Notes under the pieces: generated by a model
The model's input: only the letters and a program-made list of their open reading frames with translations
What the model was told of the DNA's origin: nothing
The model's database searches: none
Program-made: the position numbers and the translations under genes
DNA from: Hyphomicrobiales bacterium
GTDB lineage: Bacteria; Pseudomonadota; Alphaproteobacteria; Rhizobiales; Rhizobiaceae
Direction: 5' to 3'
Length of the DNA stretch: 64,000 nt
NCBI GenBank assembly: GCA_021775455.1
Contig: JAJFHU010000015.1
Coordinates: forward strand, 186,001-250,000
Shown here: positions 20,883 through 34,446 of the stretch, piece by piece
How the letters are laid out: each line of letters opens with the position of its first letter
Numbering within the stretch: position 1 is the stretch's first letter

Positions 20883-21872
20883 ATGAACGTTCAAGACACA
20901 GGTCGCCTGTCATTTGATAAACCGGGCCGAGGCCGCGTCTATGGCAGTATTCTTGAAACCATTGGCAATACGCCGCTGGTTCGTATCAACAAACTCACCA
21001 AGGAAATGGGCTGTCAGGCTGAGGTGCTTGCCAAACTCGAGTTCTTCAACCCGATTTCAAGTGTGAAGGACCGAATCGCGGTTGCCATGCTTGAGGCCAT
21101 GGAAGCAGACGGTACAATTGGACCCGGAAGCGTTATTGTGGAACCCACGTCAGGCAATACCGGTATCGGCCTGGCATTTGCCTGTGCCGCCAAGGGTTAC
21201 CGCTGTATCCTCACCATGCCAGACAGTTTCTCCGTTGAGCGCCGCAAGATCATGAGATTTATGGGAGCTGAATTGGCGCTTACTCCCAAGGAAAAGGGCA
21301 TTGGCGGCGCGATTGAAAAGGCGAAGGAAATTATAGCTGAAACAGACAAGGCAGTTATGCCTTGGCAATTTGGCAATCCGGCAAATCCGGAAATCCATCG
21401 CAAGACTACAGCAGAAGAAATCTGGCGCGATACCAACGGCGTGGTCGATGCAGTGGTACTCGGTGTCGGTACGGGCGGTTCGCTTACCGGTATTGGTGAA
21501 GTGCTCAAGGCTTACAAACCGGATATCAAGATCATCGCCATTGAACCAGAAAACAGCCCGGTTCTTTCAGGTGGAGAACACTCTCCGCACATGATCCAGG
21601 GCATTGGTGCCGGATTTGTTCCTGACGTGCTCAATACTGATATTATTGACGAAATCCTGCTGGTTTCAAACGAAGAAGCAATTGCAACGTCACAAAAACT
21701 TGCAGCAACTGAAGGCATTCCAGGTGGTATTTCATCGGGTGCCGCAATTGCCTGTGCGATGCGTGTTGCAGCTCGTGACGAGATGAAAGGCAAGACCGTT
21801 GTAACGATCCTTCCAAGCTTTGCAGAGCGCTATGTTTCAACTGCGCTTTTCGATGGTTACGGCGAAGACTAA
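20883..21872 (+). CDS. cysK: Cysteine synthase A
   Basis: PLP enzyme that makes L-cysteine from O-acetylserine and sulfide. 329 residues. PLP Lys in PISSVKDRIAVAM, phosphate-binding loop EPTSGNTGIGLAFA, second glycine loop GVGTGGSLTGIGEVLK, and PEN/GGEHSPHMIQGIGAGFVP, which separates CysK from cystathionine beta-synthases. RBS AAGGAGGAAG precedes ATG 20883. It follows the methyltransferase gene tightly. No CysE gene adjoins. Confidence 0.95.
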   Translation: MNVQDTGRLSFDKPGRGRVYGSILETIGNTPLVRINKLTKEMGCQAEVLAKLEFFNPISSVKDRIAVAMLEAMEADGTIGPGSVIVEPTSGNTGIGLAFACAAKGYRCILTMPDSFSVERRKIMRFMGAELALTPKEKGIGGAIEKAKEIIAETDKAVMPWQFGNPANPEIHRKTTAEEIWRDTNGVVDAVVLGVGTGGSLTGIGEVLKAYKPDIKIIAIEPENSPVLSGGEHSPHMIQGIGAGFVPDVLNTDIIDEILLVSNEEAIATSQKLAATEGIPGGISSGAAIACAMRVAARDEMKGKTVVTILPSFAERYVSTALFDGYGED

Positions 21873-22008
21873 CACTAATCTGATTGAGAAGCATTGTCCG
21901 GACCTCCGGGCAATGTACACGGTTTGCGACCTACCAAAAGGCCCCTTGCGCTTCGATTCATGACAAGGATACAAGAATTTATCCGCTTTCAATCGATTCG
22001 CTTTATTC

Positions 22009-22806
22009 ATGAATTTTGCCGACTCCCTGATCCCGCAGACATTTCAACAAGCGCTGGAACTTGCCGTTCCATACCTGACACTTCTGATCGGAGTGGGATA
22101 TTTCCTGATGCCGAGGCTGTTGCTTAACAGGGTTTACCTGGTAGCAATGCCATCGCGTTCGGGTGCAATTGGTGAAGGACGTTCGTCCTTTGCCGGCTTT
22201 TTAATTGGTGTTGCACTTGTGTGCTTGCTATTGCAACAACCCGGCTTGCAACAACCTGGCTTGATCTTCACCCTGGCTGCATGCTGGTTGATTGCCGCTG
22301 TGGGCAAGCTGGTTCACGTTATGATTGATGGCACAAAATCCAGATTGGTGATGGCCCGTTTTGGTGGGGCTTTATTGATGGGGTGTGTGGCAATTTGGAT
22401 AGCTGAACCGTTAAACGCCTCTTTCACGAGGCCAACCACCAATCAGGAATGGTATGCCTTTATGATTGCAATTGTAACCGTCGGCATGGGACTGACAAGT
22501 TTGATACATCCGAAGACGGCCGGATTTATTCTCGGACTGGAAGCAGAATCGGCCCATCCGGCGGCGATTGGTGAATTGCGTGGTACATTTGCCGGTTTTC
22601 ATATTGCAGTGGGACTTGCCTATTTGGCGGCGGGAAATGTTTTCCTGCAAATGATGTTGACCGCATGTTGGACTGCCGCCGGGTTTGGGCGGATGATTTC
22701 CATGCTTTCAGATCGCGGAAATACGATATTTAACTGGGCAAAGTTACTTATCGAGATTGGTTTCAGCGGAATTTTATTGGTGTCTGTCTTTGGGGTGGCC
22801 GGGTAA
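22009..22806 (+). CDS. Membrane protein made of two repeated DUF4345-like halves
   Basis: 265 residues with about eight hydrophobic helices. The two halves share a motif: AIGEGRSSFAGFLIGVAL (about residue 60) and AIGELRGTFAGFHIAVGL (about residue 185), each followed by a helix and then ACWLIAAVGKLVHVMIDG or ACWTAAGFGRMISMLSDRG. This matches the small four-helix DUF4345 fold duplicated in one chain. A 15-bp tandem repeat (22231-22245 and 22246-22260) encodes LQQPG twice in a loop. Function is unknown. It lies alone between cysK and the ATP synthase operon. Confidence 0.7.
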   Translation: MNFADSLIPQTFQQALELAVPYLTLLIGVGYFLMPRLLLNRVYLVAMPSRSGAIGEGRSSFAGFLIGVALVCLLLQQPGLQQPGLIFTLAACWLIAAVGKLVHVMIDGTKSRLVMARFGGALLMGCVAIWIAEPLNASFTRPTTNQEWYAFMIAIVTVGMGLTSLIHPKTAGFILGLEAESAHPAAIGELRGTFAGFHIAVGLAYLAAGNVFLQMMLTACWTAAGFGRMISMLSDRGNTIFNWAKLLIEIGFSGILLVSVFGVAG

Positions 22807-23051
22807 ACGAATGTTTCAGCAATTGGATTGGCAGGCTACGTTGATACAGACTGCGACAATCCGGGCCCAAACTATTTTCCTTCACTTGATTGCGAGTCCT
22901 TAAAGGCTGTGGTAGGTGAAGCGCGGTTTCCCAAACTGATTTAGAACAATTGAGTGCGGCGAGATCAAAAAAGATCAATAAACTCAATGGGCTTGCAGGG
23001 CTGGAACATTCGTCAGGGCCCATTGAAAATCATGGTAGAGAAGACGACTCT

Positions 23052-23612
23052 TTGGCAAATGCAAGTTCAAAATCTTCTGGTGTAACTCTCCGGTATGCAA
23101 CAGCGCTGTTTGATCTGGCGCTTTCGGAGAAGAAACTCGCGGCTGTTGAGAAGGATTTGGCTCGGTTTGATGCGCTTTTAAATGGCAGCTCTGACCTGAT
23201 GCGTCTGGTACGTTCGCCGGTATTTTCTGCAGATGAGCAGCTTAAGGCAATTTCGGCCCTTTTAAAGAAGGTCAAGATCACCGGTCTTGTCGGGAATTTC
23301 GTTCAGGTTGTTACCAGAAACCGCCGTTTGTTTGCGATGGTGGGAATGTTACAGGTGTTTCGCGAGCTTTTGGCGGAACATAAAGGTGAGGCTACAGCCG
23401 ATGTTACGGTTGCCAAGGAACTCACCGCTGCAGAATCAAAAGAATTGAAAGCTGCGCTTAAAAGCGTAGTTGGCAAAGAGGTTGCAATAAATGCAACCGT
23501 CGATCCGTCGTTACTCGGCGGAATGATCGTGAAAGTAGGTTCGCGCCAGATTGATACATCGCTGCGTACTCGTCTTTCTTCACTTAAGCTAGCGCTCAAA
23601 GAGGTCGGCTAA
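23052..23612 (+). CDS. atpH: F-type ATP synthase subunit delta
   Basis: Stator subunit linking F1 to the b subunits. 186 residues from TTG 23052 (SSKSSGVTLRYATALFDLALSEKK), the length usual in Rhizobiales; the frame stays open to a TTG at 22950, but the extra 34 residues have no family support. Conserved C-terminal part: NATVDPSLLGGMIVKVGSRQIDTSLRTRL. First gene of the F1 operon atpHAGDC; stop TAA is directly followed by the atpA ATG at 23613. The Fo genes are not in this window, as is normal for the alphaproteobacterial split operon. Confidence 0.93.
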   Translation: MANASSKSSGVTLRYATALFDLALSEKKLAAVEKDLARFDALLNGSSDLMRLVRSPVFSADEQLKAISALLKKVKITGLVGNFVQVVTRNRRLFAMVGMLQVFRELLAEHKGEATADVTVAKELTAAESKELKAALKSVVGKEVAINATVDPSLLGGMIVKVGSRQIDTSLRTRLSSLKLALKEVG

Positions 23613-25142
<1,530 letters not shown>

Positions 25143-25167
25143 GAGGCTGAACTAGACGGAATCAGAT

Positions 25168-27545
<2,378 letters not shown>

Positions 27546-27556
27546 GGCGGGGTTGC

Positions 27557-27802
27557 GTGTTGAGTGAGTTCCGGATCGGTGAGGAAGTCAGACTTCTAAA
27601 AATCGATAAGGAATTTTGTTCAGGGCTTGAACCAGAGGATGTTGAGGCGCTGAAGTTATTGGTTGGCAAGACTTGGAAGGTTGAACAGATAGTTTCGGAG
27701 GCAGGGTTGGTTGAAATTCGCCATGATTATCCGAAGTACAGTTCATCTGATACACCTCGCCGGTGGATTTCTGTAGCGCCTGAATGGATAGAGAAAGAGT
27801 AG
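27557..27802 (+). CDS. 81-residue protein inserted between atpD and atpC
   Basis: I do not recognise a named family. The protein has no signal or membrane helix and its pattern (FRIGEEVRLLKI ... LVGKTWKVEQIVSEAGLVEIRHDYP ... RWISVAPEWIE) resembles small SH3-like barrels with a closing acidic strand, which is an inference from spacing only. GTG start at 27557 (TTG 27560 also possible), with AAGGCGGGG upstream. It is 11 bp after atpD and three bases before the atpC ATG at 27806, so it is in the ATP synthase operon and likely expressed with it. A role in F1 assembly or regulation is speculation. Confidence 0.75.
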   Translation: MLSEFRIGEEVRLLKIDKEFCSGLEPEDVEALKLLVGKTWKVEQIVSEAGLVEIRHDYPKYSSSDTPRRWISVAPEWIEKE

Positions 27803-27805
27803 ATT

Positions 27806-28219
27806 ATGGCAGAGCCGTTTCAATTTGAGCTGGTTTCACCGGAAGCACTTTTGCTATCCGAGGAAGCATCAGAAGTCGTGGTGCCGGGCAGTGAAGGTTA
27901 CTTCACCGTGATGGCCAATCATGCGCCACTAATGTCTACCTTGAAACCCGGTGTGGTTGAAGTGAAACTTGCTTCAGGTGACTCGAAGCAGATTTTTGTC
28001 CGCGGTGGCTTTGCAGATGTTTCACCATCCGGTTTTACTCTTCTTGCTGAATATTCTGTTCCACTTGAGGACCTCGACATGGCTGAACTGGATCAAGAAA
28101 TCCAGAATGCCCAGGAAGATGTCAACGATGCAGACTCAGATGAAAAACGGGCCAAAGCAGAACTGCTTCTTGGTCAGCTTGAAACTTGCCGCGATGCGAT
28201 CAACGCCTCAAGGCACTAG
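27806..28219 (+). CDS. atpC: F-type ATP synthase subunit epsilon
   Basis: Rotor subunit that couples gamma to the c ring and can inhibit ATP hydrolysis. 137 residues: the N-terminal beta sandwich FQFELVSPEALLLSEEASEVVVPGSEGYFTVM (residues about 4-35) is typical, followed by a helical C-terminus (LDQEIQNAQEDVNDADSDEKRAKAE). Last gene of the operon. Confidence 0.96.
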   Translation: MAEPFQFELVSPEALLLSEEASEVVVPGSEGYFTVMANHAPLMSTLKPGVVEVKLASGDSKQIFVRGGFADVSPSGFTLLAEYSVPLEDLDMAELDQEIQNAQEDVNDADSDEKRAKAELLLGQLETCRDAINASRH

Positions 28220-28248
28220 GCTTATTGAAAAAAATCCGAAATGAATAT

Positions 28249-28274
28249 TAAGGGTCGCCGTGCGGTCCTTATTA
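28249..28274 (+). terminator. Hairpin after atpC, probable end of the atp operon
   Basis: TAAGGGTCGC (28249-28258) pairs with GCGGTCCTTA (28262-28271), ten pairs with two G-U, loop CGT, then TTAAG. The T-run is poor, so Rho-independent action is uncertain, but no other structure lies between atpC and the convergent hemY gene. Confidence 0.5.
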
Positions 28275-28339
28275 AGTTTAGGAATTGGAAAAAGCATTTG
28301 TAAGAGGTGATTGTGTTTAGTGAGAGCAAATCTGATGCA

Positions 28340-30022
28340 TCAAAAAATCCCCAAGCCCTTTTTGTCTTCTTCCTCTTTAGGCTTTACGCCGGGATCATCC
28401 GGGCGGCGCTCAAGCGGGAATTTGACGTTACCTGATACAGTGCCTTTGCTTTCCGATTCATCCGTTTCTTCTGACGGATTTTCAGATTCAAACTCATCAT
28501 TGTTTGAAGCGGCGTTTTCAGACCCGGGAGGAGTGTCGCCTGCCGACGTGTCCTTTTCAGGCGCTTCAGAAGTATCGACAGTTTCGGTATCCAATTCCTT
28601 CACCTCGACCACATCAATGATGGTTTCGTCGTCGGAAACTTCCACTTCCGCACCGTCCTTCGTAGTTGCGTCTACAATCACCGGCGGACTGTTTAATTCG
28701 GCGAGGTCCTCTTCACTCAACACGTTTTCAGAAGCACCCAACCGGTTAACTGGAACCTTCCATTCGAATGCATCAATCTCGCCGGTGATTGGTGAGAAGG
28801 GGAGCCACTCAGCGGATACTTGTCCATCTGCGGTCCAGACTGGATCAGGTGCTGCATTGACTGCGCGTGACAACCAGTCTCGCATCCTTCCCTTGTCACC
28901 ATGTTCGCCTTCTTCAATGTCTGCCATCAACAGGCAGGCCCTCTCCGTAAGATTCGATGTCAGCACGGATTCGATGGTTTTTCGGGCCAGTTCCCAGTCT
29001 TTCGCATCAATCGCGGCACCACAAACCGCCAACGCGCCTTCTGGATGATCAGGCTGGAGTTTTTGAAGGCGTTTGGCGCGCTTGAGTCGATCCTGTGCAG
29101 AATCTCCGCTTCGCACATTTAGGTAAACTTCCGCAAGCTCCGGGTGAGGATTGAGTTTCCATGTTGTTTCCAACACTTTGGTTGCCCCGCGTATATCATT
29201 TTGTCGGCCAGATGCCTGCGCATATACCACTGCGGCGGGAACAAGGTCTCTTGCCAGCTTGTGAGCGTCGTGACTGTCTTTAACTGCTGCTTCCGGTTGG
29301 CGCGGTTCTTCCTCTGTGGCTTTTGCCGTCAACAGGACTGCGCGATGTCGTTTGGCAGTATCCTTGTCTATCAAGCCCGCTGCCCGATTAGTCTCCAAGG
29401 TCTTAAGCGCCTCGTCCCAGTCGCCATCGACAGCCTGATAGCGCAACTTTGCTCCACCGGCCCATGGAAGTGCCGGTGCGATCGCCGCTGCTTCTGTTGC
29501 ATAATGACGTGCTGCTTCGGTTTCACCCTGACGTTCGGCTTCAAGATACAATCCGCGTAGAGCGACAAGTTTTGTGTTGTCGTCGCCCAGCATTTGTTGA
29601 AAGCCGGTTCTTGCATCATCCCGCCGTCCCTCAAGCAGTGCAGTTTGCGCTTTCAGCAAGCCCACCAGCGGTTCATTTTCAAGCAGTTTTCCACTTTCCC
29701 TTGCCAGGCTCTTTGCCATTTCGGCATCACCAGAGCTTGCAGCAATGAGGCCTTGGGATAGCGCCTTGTATCCCCTGTCCCGACGGCGATTTGAAAAATA
29801 ATGGGAAATGACAAACGGTGTTCGAATGATACCGCGCAACATACCCCAGACAAAAAGACAAAGTGCAATCAGTGTCACAAGTGCTGAAAGGGCTACCATC
29901 AGGCTTGCTTCATAATGTGTGCCAAGCCAGTCGACGCTGACCACGCCGGGTCTGTCTGCAACCCAGGAAAACAGAAATCCAAGAGCAGCGACTACCAGAA
30001 AAAAGAAAATTAGGCGTAGCAT
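28340..30022 (-). CDS. HemY-like membrane protein with TPR repeats
   Basis: 560 residues. Two N-terminal membrane helices (LIFFFLVVAALGFLFSWV and VALSALVTLIALCLFVWGML), then TPR-like helical repeats (LLKAQTALLEGRRDDARTGF; ALPWAGGAKLRYQAVDGDWDEALKTL). The HemY_N region is linked to heme genes in alphaproteobacteria, but it is not protoporphyrinogen oxidase. The last about 120 residues are acidic and Glu/Ser/Thr-rich and probably disordered. End of the hemC-hemD-mitofilin-hemY minus-strand operon. Exact role in heme synthesis is unproven. Confidence 0.85.
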   Translation of the reverse strand: MLRLIFFFLVVAALGFLFSWVADRPGVVSVDWLGTHYEASLMVALSALVTLIALCLFVWGMLRGIIRTPFVISHYFSNRRRDRGYKALSQGLIAASSGDAEMAKSLARESGKLLENEPLVGLLKAQTALLEGRRDDARTGFQQMLGDDNTKLVALRGLYLEAERQGETEAARHYATEAAAIAPALPWAGGAKLRYQAVDGDWDEALKTLETNRAAGLIDKDTAKRHRAVLLTAKATEEEPRQPEAAVKDSHDAHKLARDLVPAAVVYAQASGRQNDIRGATKVLETTWKLNPHPELAEVYLNVRSGDSAQDRLKRAKRLQKLQPDHPEGALAVCGAAIDAKDWELARKTIESVLTSNLTERACLLMADIEEGEHGDKGRMRDWLSRAVNAAPDPVWTADGQVSAEWLPFSPITGEIDAFEWKVPVNRLGASENVLSEEDLAELNSPPVIVDATTKDGAEVEVSDDETIIDVVEVKELDTETVDTSEAPEKDTSAGDTPPGSENAASNNDEFESENPSEETDESESKGTVSGNVKFPLERRPDDPGVKPKEEEDKKGLGIF

Positions 30023-30032
30023 CTGATAATCC

Positions 30033-31532
30033 TCAACTTGCGTTCATTTGCAGAGAGATTTTCTTATATAGCGCCATGGCTTCCAATCGGGATTTTACCT
30101 TTGCCATCCAGTTTGCTCCAGCAACCCGAATTTCTTCTGGCAGGTTTCGCCATTCGGCCGCAATCTCACCCAGACTACCTTCTTGAACTTGACCACGGAT
30201 GCGTGAAAGAATGGCGGGAATATCATCGCCTTCGACCGGATCACTAGGCCTGATACTCACCAGCGATTGTGCGTTGTGAAGGAGTTTGGTTAGGAAGTCG
30301 CCATCCTTGGTGGGCTTAGGTGCCAGTACTGAGGACGCAAAATCATCAAACTCGCGCTTAATCTCGACAATATCTGCAATGCCCTCTTTAGATAACTCTA
30401 CCAATCGTGCGATTTCTGGTGTTTCACCAATCAGGGCTTCAATTGAAGACAGTGGAATTGCCAGAGCCTCCCCGTCTTCAATGGCGCTTCCAAGGGCGTT
30501 GGCGGCAATCGAACGGGCGACTTTCTCGCTAATCTTGGCAGAGGCAATCTGGCCGGAGAGTTCGGTTGAGATGTTTTCCAGGGCTGTCATCTTACCGGCA
30601 TAACCTGCAACAGTCCCCCTGGTTTCTTCCAGGCTCTGTTCAATCGCGCTTATCCGCATATTTAGTAGTTCGAGGTTCACACTTTCCGGCCTGGAGAGTT
30701 CTTCAATACTGTTTTGCAAATCAGCGATTTGTGACTTGATCGCACTATCGACCGATTCCAGCCGTGAAGATAGTTCAGATACTGAAATAGCCAATTGTGG
30801 GTCTGATGCAGTACCCTCGGTCTCAATCGCGGCAATTTCTGAAAGTGCTTCATCAATCGCATTCATCCGCCGTTCGAAATCTGCGATCTGTTCTTCGATA
30901 ATTGGAGTCGAAGGGGTATTTTTTTCAAGCTTGGAAATTCGTGCTTCGATGGCTGAAACTGAATTATCGAACGACATTGTTGTTGAAGCGCTGCCAGAGT
31001 TAGAGGCAACCTGTGAGGACAATTCTTCAAATTGGTTTTTGAGTTCAGCAATTTCAGCACTATCAACTGCTTTCACCGCGGTGCTTTCCTCTTGGGAAAA
31101 CAGACTTCCAACAAATGGAAGTTTCCCAGCCCCTTCCATTTGACCCAAAGTCCCCAGTCCGGCAATTGTAATCACTGCACCAGCAACTGCTGAAGTAATC
31201 ATGCCGACAAAGCCTCCACCGGATCGTGGGGCAAATGCCTTTGAAGATGCAGTATTGGATTGCGAACCTATTGAACCAGTGCCAGACGCCAGTTTTCTAT
31301 CCTGTTGTCTGCCGAACTTTGTATCCTCAGCCTTTGCGGTATCCTGTTTGCCAGAATCTTTGCTGGTAGCTGAAGCTGCCGTGGTCGTAGGCTCAGGTTT
31401 ATTGGCACTAGTCGAAGCAGAATCCTTAACGGGTTCTTTTACCACTTCCTTGGCATCCAGATCGATCGTCGCAGGTTTACGCCTGCGAGTTGTGCGACTG
31501 GTAGTGTTTTTTGGCTTTGCCCTGGAAGCCAT
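30033..31532 (-). CDS. Mitofilin-like inner-membrane protein (COG4223 type)
   Basis: 499 residues. Lys/Thr/Ser-rich cytosolic head (about 1-105), one membrane helix (FVGMITSAVAGAVITIAGLGTL), then a long coiled-coil periplasmic region (repeated AISELKNQFEEL, ISVSELSSRLESVDSAI type heptads) and a helical C-terminal domain (SVRPSDPVEGDDIPAIL region and after). This is the alphaproteobacterial Mic60/mitofilin relative that sits between hemD and hemY. Mic60 homologues shape membranes; function here is inferred from location and family. Confidence 0.82.
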   Translation of the reverse strand: MASRAKPKNTTSRTTRRRKPATIDLDAKEVVKEPVKDSASTSANKPEPTTTAASATSKDSGKQDTAKAEDTKFGRQQDRKLASGTGSIGSQSNTASSKAFAPRSGGGFVGMITSAVAGAVITIAGLGTLGQMEGAGKLPFVGSLFSQEESTAVKAVDSAEIAELKNQFEELSSQVASNSGSASTTMSFDNSVSAIEARISKLEKNTPSTPIIEEQIADFERRMNAIDEALSEIAAIETEGTASDPQLAISVSELSSRLESVDSAIKSQIADLQNSIEELSRPESVNLELLNMRISAIEQSLEETRGTVAGYAGKMTALENISTELSGQIASAKISEKVARSIAANALGSAIEDGEALAIPLSSIEALIGETPEIARLVELSKEGIADIVEIKREFDDFASSVLAPKPTKDGDFLTKLLHNAQSLVSIRPSDPVEGDDIPAILSRIRGQVQEGSLGEIAAEWRNLPEEIRVAGANWMAKVKSRLEAMALYKKISLQMNAS

Positions 31533-31643
31533 GGACAGATCCTTTTGTGTTCCAAGCGGAAATTCAATTCTATACGTAATTATATGCGTTTCCCACCATC
31601 ATTTCGCAAGGTGAATAATGCCGCGTTTGGTGCAGTACCAGCG

Positions 31644-32360
31644 CTAAGCCGCAACCAGCAGTTCAATCATGGAAGATTCATCAGATGAGGATGCGATCAA
31701 AACCTTTTTCCAGGGTAAAGCTTTTGCAATGTCAGCGACTTGCCCGGATATTGCGATGCAGGTGATGTTTGACAGTTGCCGTTCCAGATTAGCTGTTTTT
31801 ATCAGCCTGGAAAAATGGTCCCCGCTTCTGATTGAATATAGAAACGTTGCACCATTTGAGACCTTCGCAAGAGCTGCCGTGATTTCCTTATCAGGAGGGG
31901 TTAACGGACTGTATTTATAAATCTCGATTGCATCTATTTCGAGATTGAGTGACGACTTTACTTCAGAAAAATCAAACGACCTGTCGACTGTTGTTGGATA
32001 AAGAAGTTTTGACTCTGGCGCGAAGTCGAAATCCCGTATTGCCCTTACCAGAAATTGGGCATTTCCCTCACCAATTTTTATTTGCCCATATCCCAAACCT
32101 GATGCCGCTTGGGCAGTTTTCCTGCCAACGCAAAAAACAGGAATATCTGTGCTGGGCGGTATCCAATTGCGCCGTTGCAGGCCCTCGACTGCATTTTTGC
32201 TGGTTAGAATTATTCCATCATATTTCCGGTGTGGAATGTTTGCAGATGTGTCATGAATTTCAAATAATGAGCAAATAACAGGTTCGTGGCCGAGGTCATT
32301 TAAGAGATGCGCGGTTTTCTTGGCTGCAGCTTCTGCTCGGGTTAGTAGCACGGCGACCAT
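31644..32360 (-). CDS. hemD: Uroporphyrinogen-III synthase
   Basis: Cyclises hydroxymethylbilane to uroporphyrinogen III. 238 residues from ATG 32360. The start is fixed by the layout: the hemC stop is TAA at 32362-32364 and the hemD ATG follows one base later (TAA-T-ATG). HemD sequences are poorly conserved; visible are VAVLLTRAEAAAKKTAHLL, the middle DGIILTSKNAVEGL, CVGRKTAQAA, and YSIRSGDHFSRLI with ISGQVADIAKAL near the end. Annotation rests as much on the hemC neighbour as on motifs. Confidence 0.85.
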   Translation of the reverse strand: MVAVLLTRAEAAAKKTAHLLNDLGHEPVICSLFEIHDTSANIPHRKYDGIILTSKNAVEGLQRRNWIPPSTDIPVFCVGRKTAQAASGLGYGQIKIGEGNAQFLVRAIRDFDFAPESKLLYPTTVDRSFDFSEVKSSLNLEIDAIEIYKYSPLTPPDKEITAALAKVSNGATFLYSIRSGDHFSRLIKTANLERQLSNITCIAISGQVADIAKALPWKKVLIASSSDESSMIELLVAA

Positions 32361-32361
32361 A

Positions 32362-33312
32362 TTACCAACTTTCAAAAAATCCTGGACCTGCCGCTTCGCG
32401 TACTTTCGCTGCTGCTTCTGCTCCAATCTTGGCGGGGTTTGTTATATTGCCTTCCACACGATGCTCGTGGGATTGACTGCCGTCGGGTGTCAATATCATT
32501 CCGTGAAACGAAAGCCTGTTGTTATAAAGTGTTGCCAGTGCAGCAATAGGTGTCCTGCAGGAACCATCAAGGCTGGCAAGAAAAGCGCGCTCGGCAGCGA
32601 CAGTTATTTCAGTTGCCTCATGATTGAGCGGATGCAGAAGCTTACGAATGGCAGCGTTGTCTTTTCGCGTTTCAATACAAATTGCTCCCTGAGCAGGTGC
32701 AGGCAGGAATTGTTCAGGCGGCAGAATGCATGTGATCGCAGATTGCAAACCCATCCGGTTCAATCCTGCAACTGCAAGCAGGGTGGCGTCTACCTCGCCG
32801 GCCGCAATCTTTTTCAGTCTTGTATCGACATTCCCCCTAAACAAGACAATCTCGAGATCGGGACGAAGGCGTTTCAACAATGCCTGTCGTCGCAACGAGG
32901 CCGAACCGACGACCGCACCTTCAGGCAATTCCTCGATTGTATTGGCCTTGTTGGAAATAAATGCATCAGCCACATTTTCTCGCTCAGGAAAGCAAACGAG
33001 CTCCAGATCGTCTGGCAGTTTCGTTGCCATGTCCTTGGTGGAATGAACCGCCAAGTCTACTTCACCGGAACTCAGACGCTCTTCTATTTCCAGTGTAAAG
33101 AGACCTTTACCACCAACTTCTGACAATGGGCGGTTTTGAATTCGATCACCCGTCGTGGAAATTATTTCAATCTCAATTGTGAGGTCATTTTCGGGGTGTA
33201 ATTCGATCAATCGTTGTTTGATGAAGTTCGCCTGTATGAGTGCAAGCTTTGAACCACGAGTTCCGATCCGGATTATTTGATCGTTCTTCACCATTTGCTT
33301 TTGCGCGTCCAT
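32362..33312 (-). CDS. hemC: Hydroxymethylbilane synthase (porphobilinogen deaminase)
   Basis: Polymerises four porphobilinogen into hydroxymethylbilane. 316 residues. Motifs: [32 protein letters not shown] (substrate-binding Ser/Lys), [28 protein letters not shown], and the dipyrromethane cofactor Cys in [12 protein letters not shown]. An internal ATG (sixth codon on) could be the true start. Divergent from tsaD with 47 bp between, a pairing conserved in alphaproteobacteria. Confidence 0.96.
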   Translation of the reverse strand: MDAQKQMVKNDQIIRIGTRGSKLALIQANFIKQRLIELHPENDLTIEIEIISTTGDRIQNRPLSEVGGKGLFTLEIEERLSSGEVDLAVHSTKDMATKLPDDLELVCFPERENVADAFISNKANTIEELPEGAVVGSASLRRQALLKRLRPDLEIVLFRGNVDTRLKKIAAGEVDATLLAVAGLNRMGLQSAITCILPPEQFLPAPAQGAICIETRKDNAAIRKLLHPLNHEATEITVAAERAFLASLDGSCRTPIAALATLYNNRLSFHGMILTPDGSQSHEHRVEGNITNPAKIGAEAAAKVREAAGPGFFESW

Positions 33313-33359
33313 CTGCTAGGCCGTTGGCAGATCGATACAGCCAATCACACTTCCGCACA

Positions 33360-34439
33360 ATGCGAATTCTTGGAATTGAAACCAGTTGCGACGAAACGGC
33401 TGCTGCCGTTGTTTCCCGGACTCCTGATGGAGAACCGGTAATAGAGTCGAATATCATCTTTTCACAAGTGGAAGAGCACGCTGCATTTGGTGGAGTTGTG
33501 CCAGAAATTGCAGCAAGGGCTCATTTGTCAGTTCTGGACAAGGTCGTTCAAATGGCACTGGATGAGGCTGATTGTACACTTGATGAAATTGACGGCATAG
33601 CAGCAACCGCAGGACCCGGGTTGATAGGCGGTTTGATGGTTGGCCTGATGACCGCCAAGGCATTGTCGGCAGCAGGTGGAAAACCGTTCATTGGTATCAA
33701 TCATCTGGAAGGACATGCGCTGACTGCTCGACTTACCGACGGACTTCAATTTCCATACCTGTTGTTGCTGGTATCGGGCGGTCATAGCCAAATCCTGTGT
33801 GTAAAGGGTCTTGGAGATTATGAACGCTGGTCAACTACCATTGATGACGCTGCGGGAGAGCTTTTCGACAAAACTGCCAAGCTTTTGGGATTACCGTTTC
33901 CTGGCGGACCGAATGTTGAAAGAGCAGCCAGGAATGGTGATCCGAAGCGGTTTCCGTTATCCCTGCCGTTGCGGGGTCAGGATACGCTCAATATGTCTTT
34001 TTCCGGCCTCAAGACCGCTGTTCGTCAAACAGCGGAAAGACTGGCTCCTTTGGAAAATCAGGATGTAAATGATATTTGCGCAGCACTTCAGGAGACTGTG
34101 GGCAGGATTTTTGAGGAGCGCTGTCGGCAGGCAATTGAGAAGTTTAACGATGTGAGCCAAGCGAAGGATGGTGGATCACTGGTGGTTGCAGGTGGTGTAG
34201 CTTCAAACTCCCATATTCGACAGGTGCTGGCGGATTTGTGTGAGGATGCTGGATGGCAACTTGTGGCACCTCCAGCGATACTGTGTACTGACAACGCGGC
34301 AATGATCGCCTGGGCTGCACTGGAACGATTAGAACGTGGTGAGTCATCACCGCTTGATCTGGCCCCAAGGTCCCGCTGGCCACTGGATGAAGAATCAGCG
34401 ACAGTGATAGGCGCAGGACGCAGAGGCGCGAAAGTGTAG
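33360..34439 (+). CDS. tsaD: tRNA threonylcarbamoyladenosine synthase subunit TsaD
   Basis: Transfers threonylcarbamoyl to A37 of ANN-decoding tRNAs. 359 residues from ATG 33360 ([18 protein letters not shown]); the frame open to 33240 runs into hemC, so those 40 residues are not counted. Metal-binding His in [12 protein letters not shown], plus [38 protein letters not shown] and [15 protein letters not shown]. gpsA begins seven bases after the stop. Confidence 0.96.
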   Translation: MRILGIETSCDETAAAVVSRTPDGEPVIESNIIFSQVEEHAAFGGVVPEIAARAHLSVLDKVVQMALDEADCTLDEIDGIAATAGPGLIGGLMVGLMTAKALSAAGGKPFIGINHLEGHALTARLTDGLQFPYLLLLVSGGHSQILCVKGLGDYERWSTTIDDAAGELFDKTAKLLGLPFPGGPNVERAARNGDPKRFPLSLPLRGQDTLNMSFSGLKTAVRQTAERLAPLENQDVNDICAALQETVGRIFEERCRQAIEKFNDVSQAKDGGSLVVAGGVASNSHIRQVLADLCEDAGWQLVAPPAILCTDNAAMIAWAALERLERGESSPLDLAPRSRWPLDEESATVIGAGRRGAKV

Positions 34440-34446
34440 AGCCGGA

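Noticed and set aside
28311-29048. Long plus-strand frame of 245 codons
   Set aside because: It is antisense to the acidic, low-complexity end of the hemY-like gene; Ser-rich translation and no RBS mark it as a shadow.
33240-33359. N-terminal extension of TsaD
   Set aside because: The 40 residues lie antisense to hemC and the TsaD family starts at [12 protein letters not shown].
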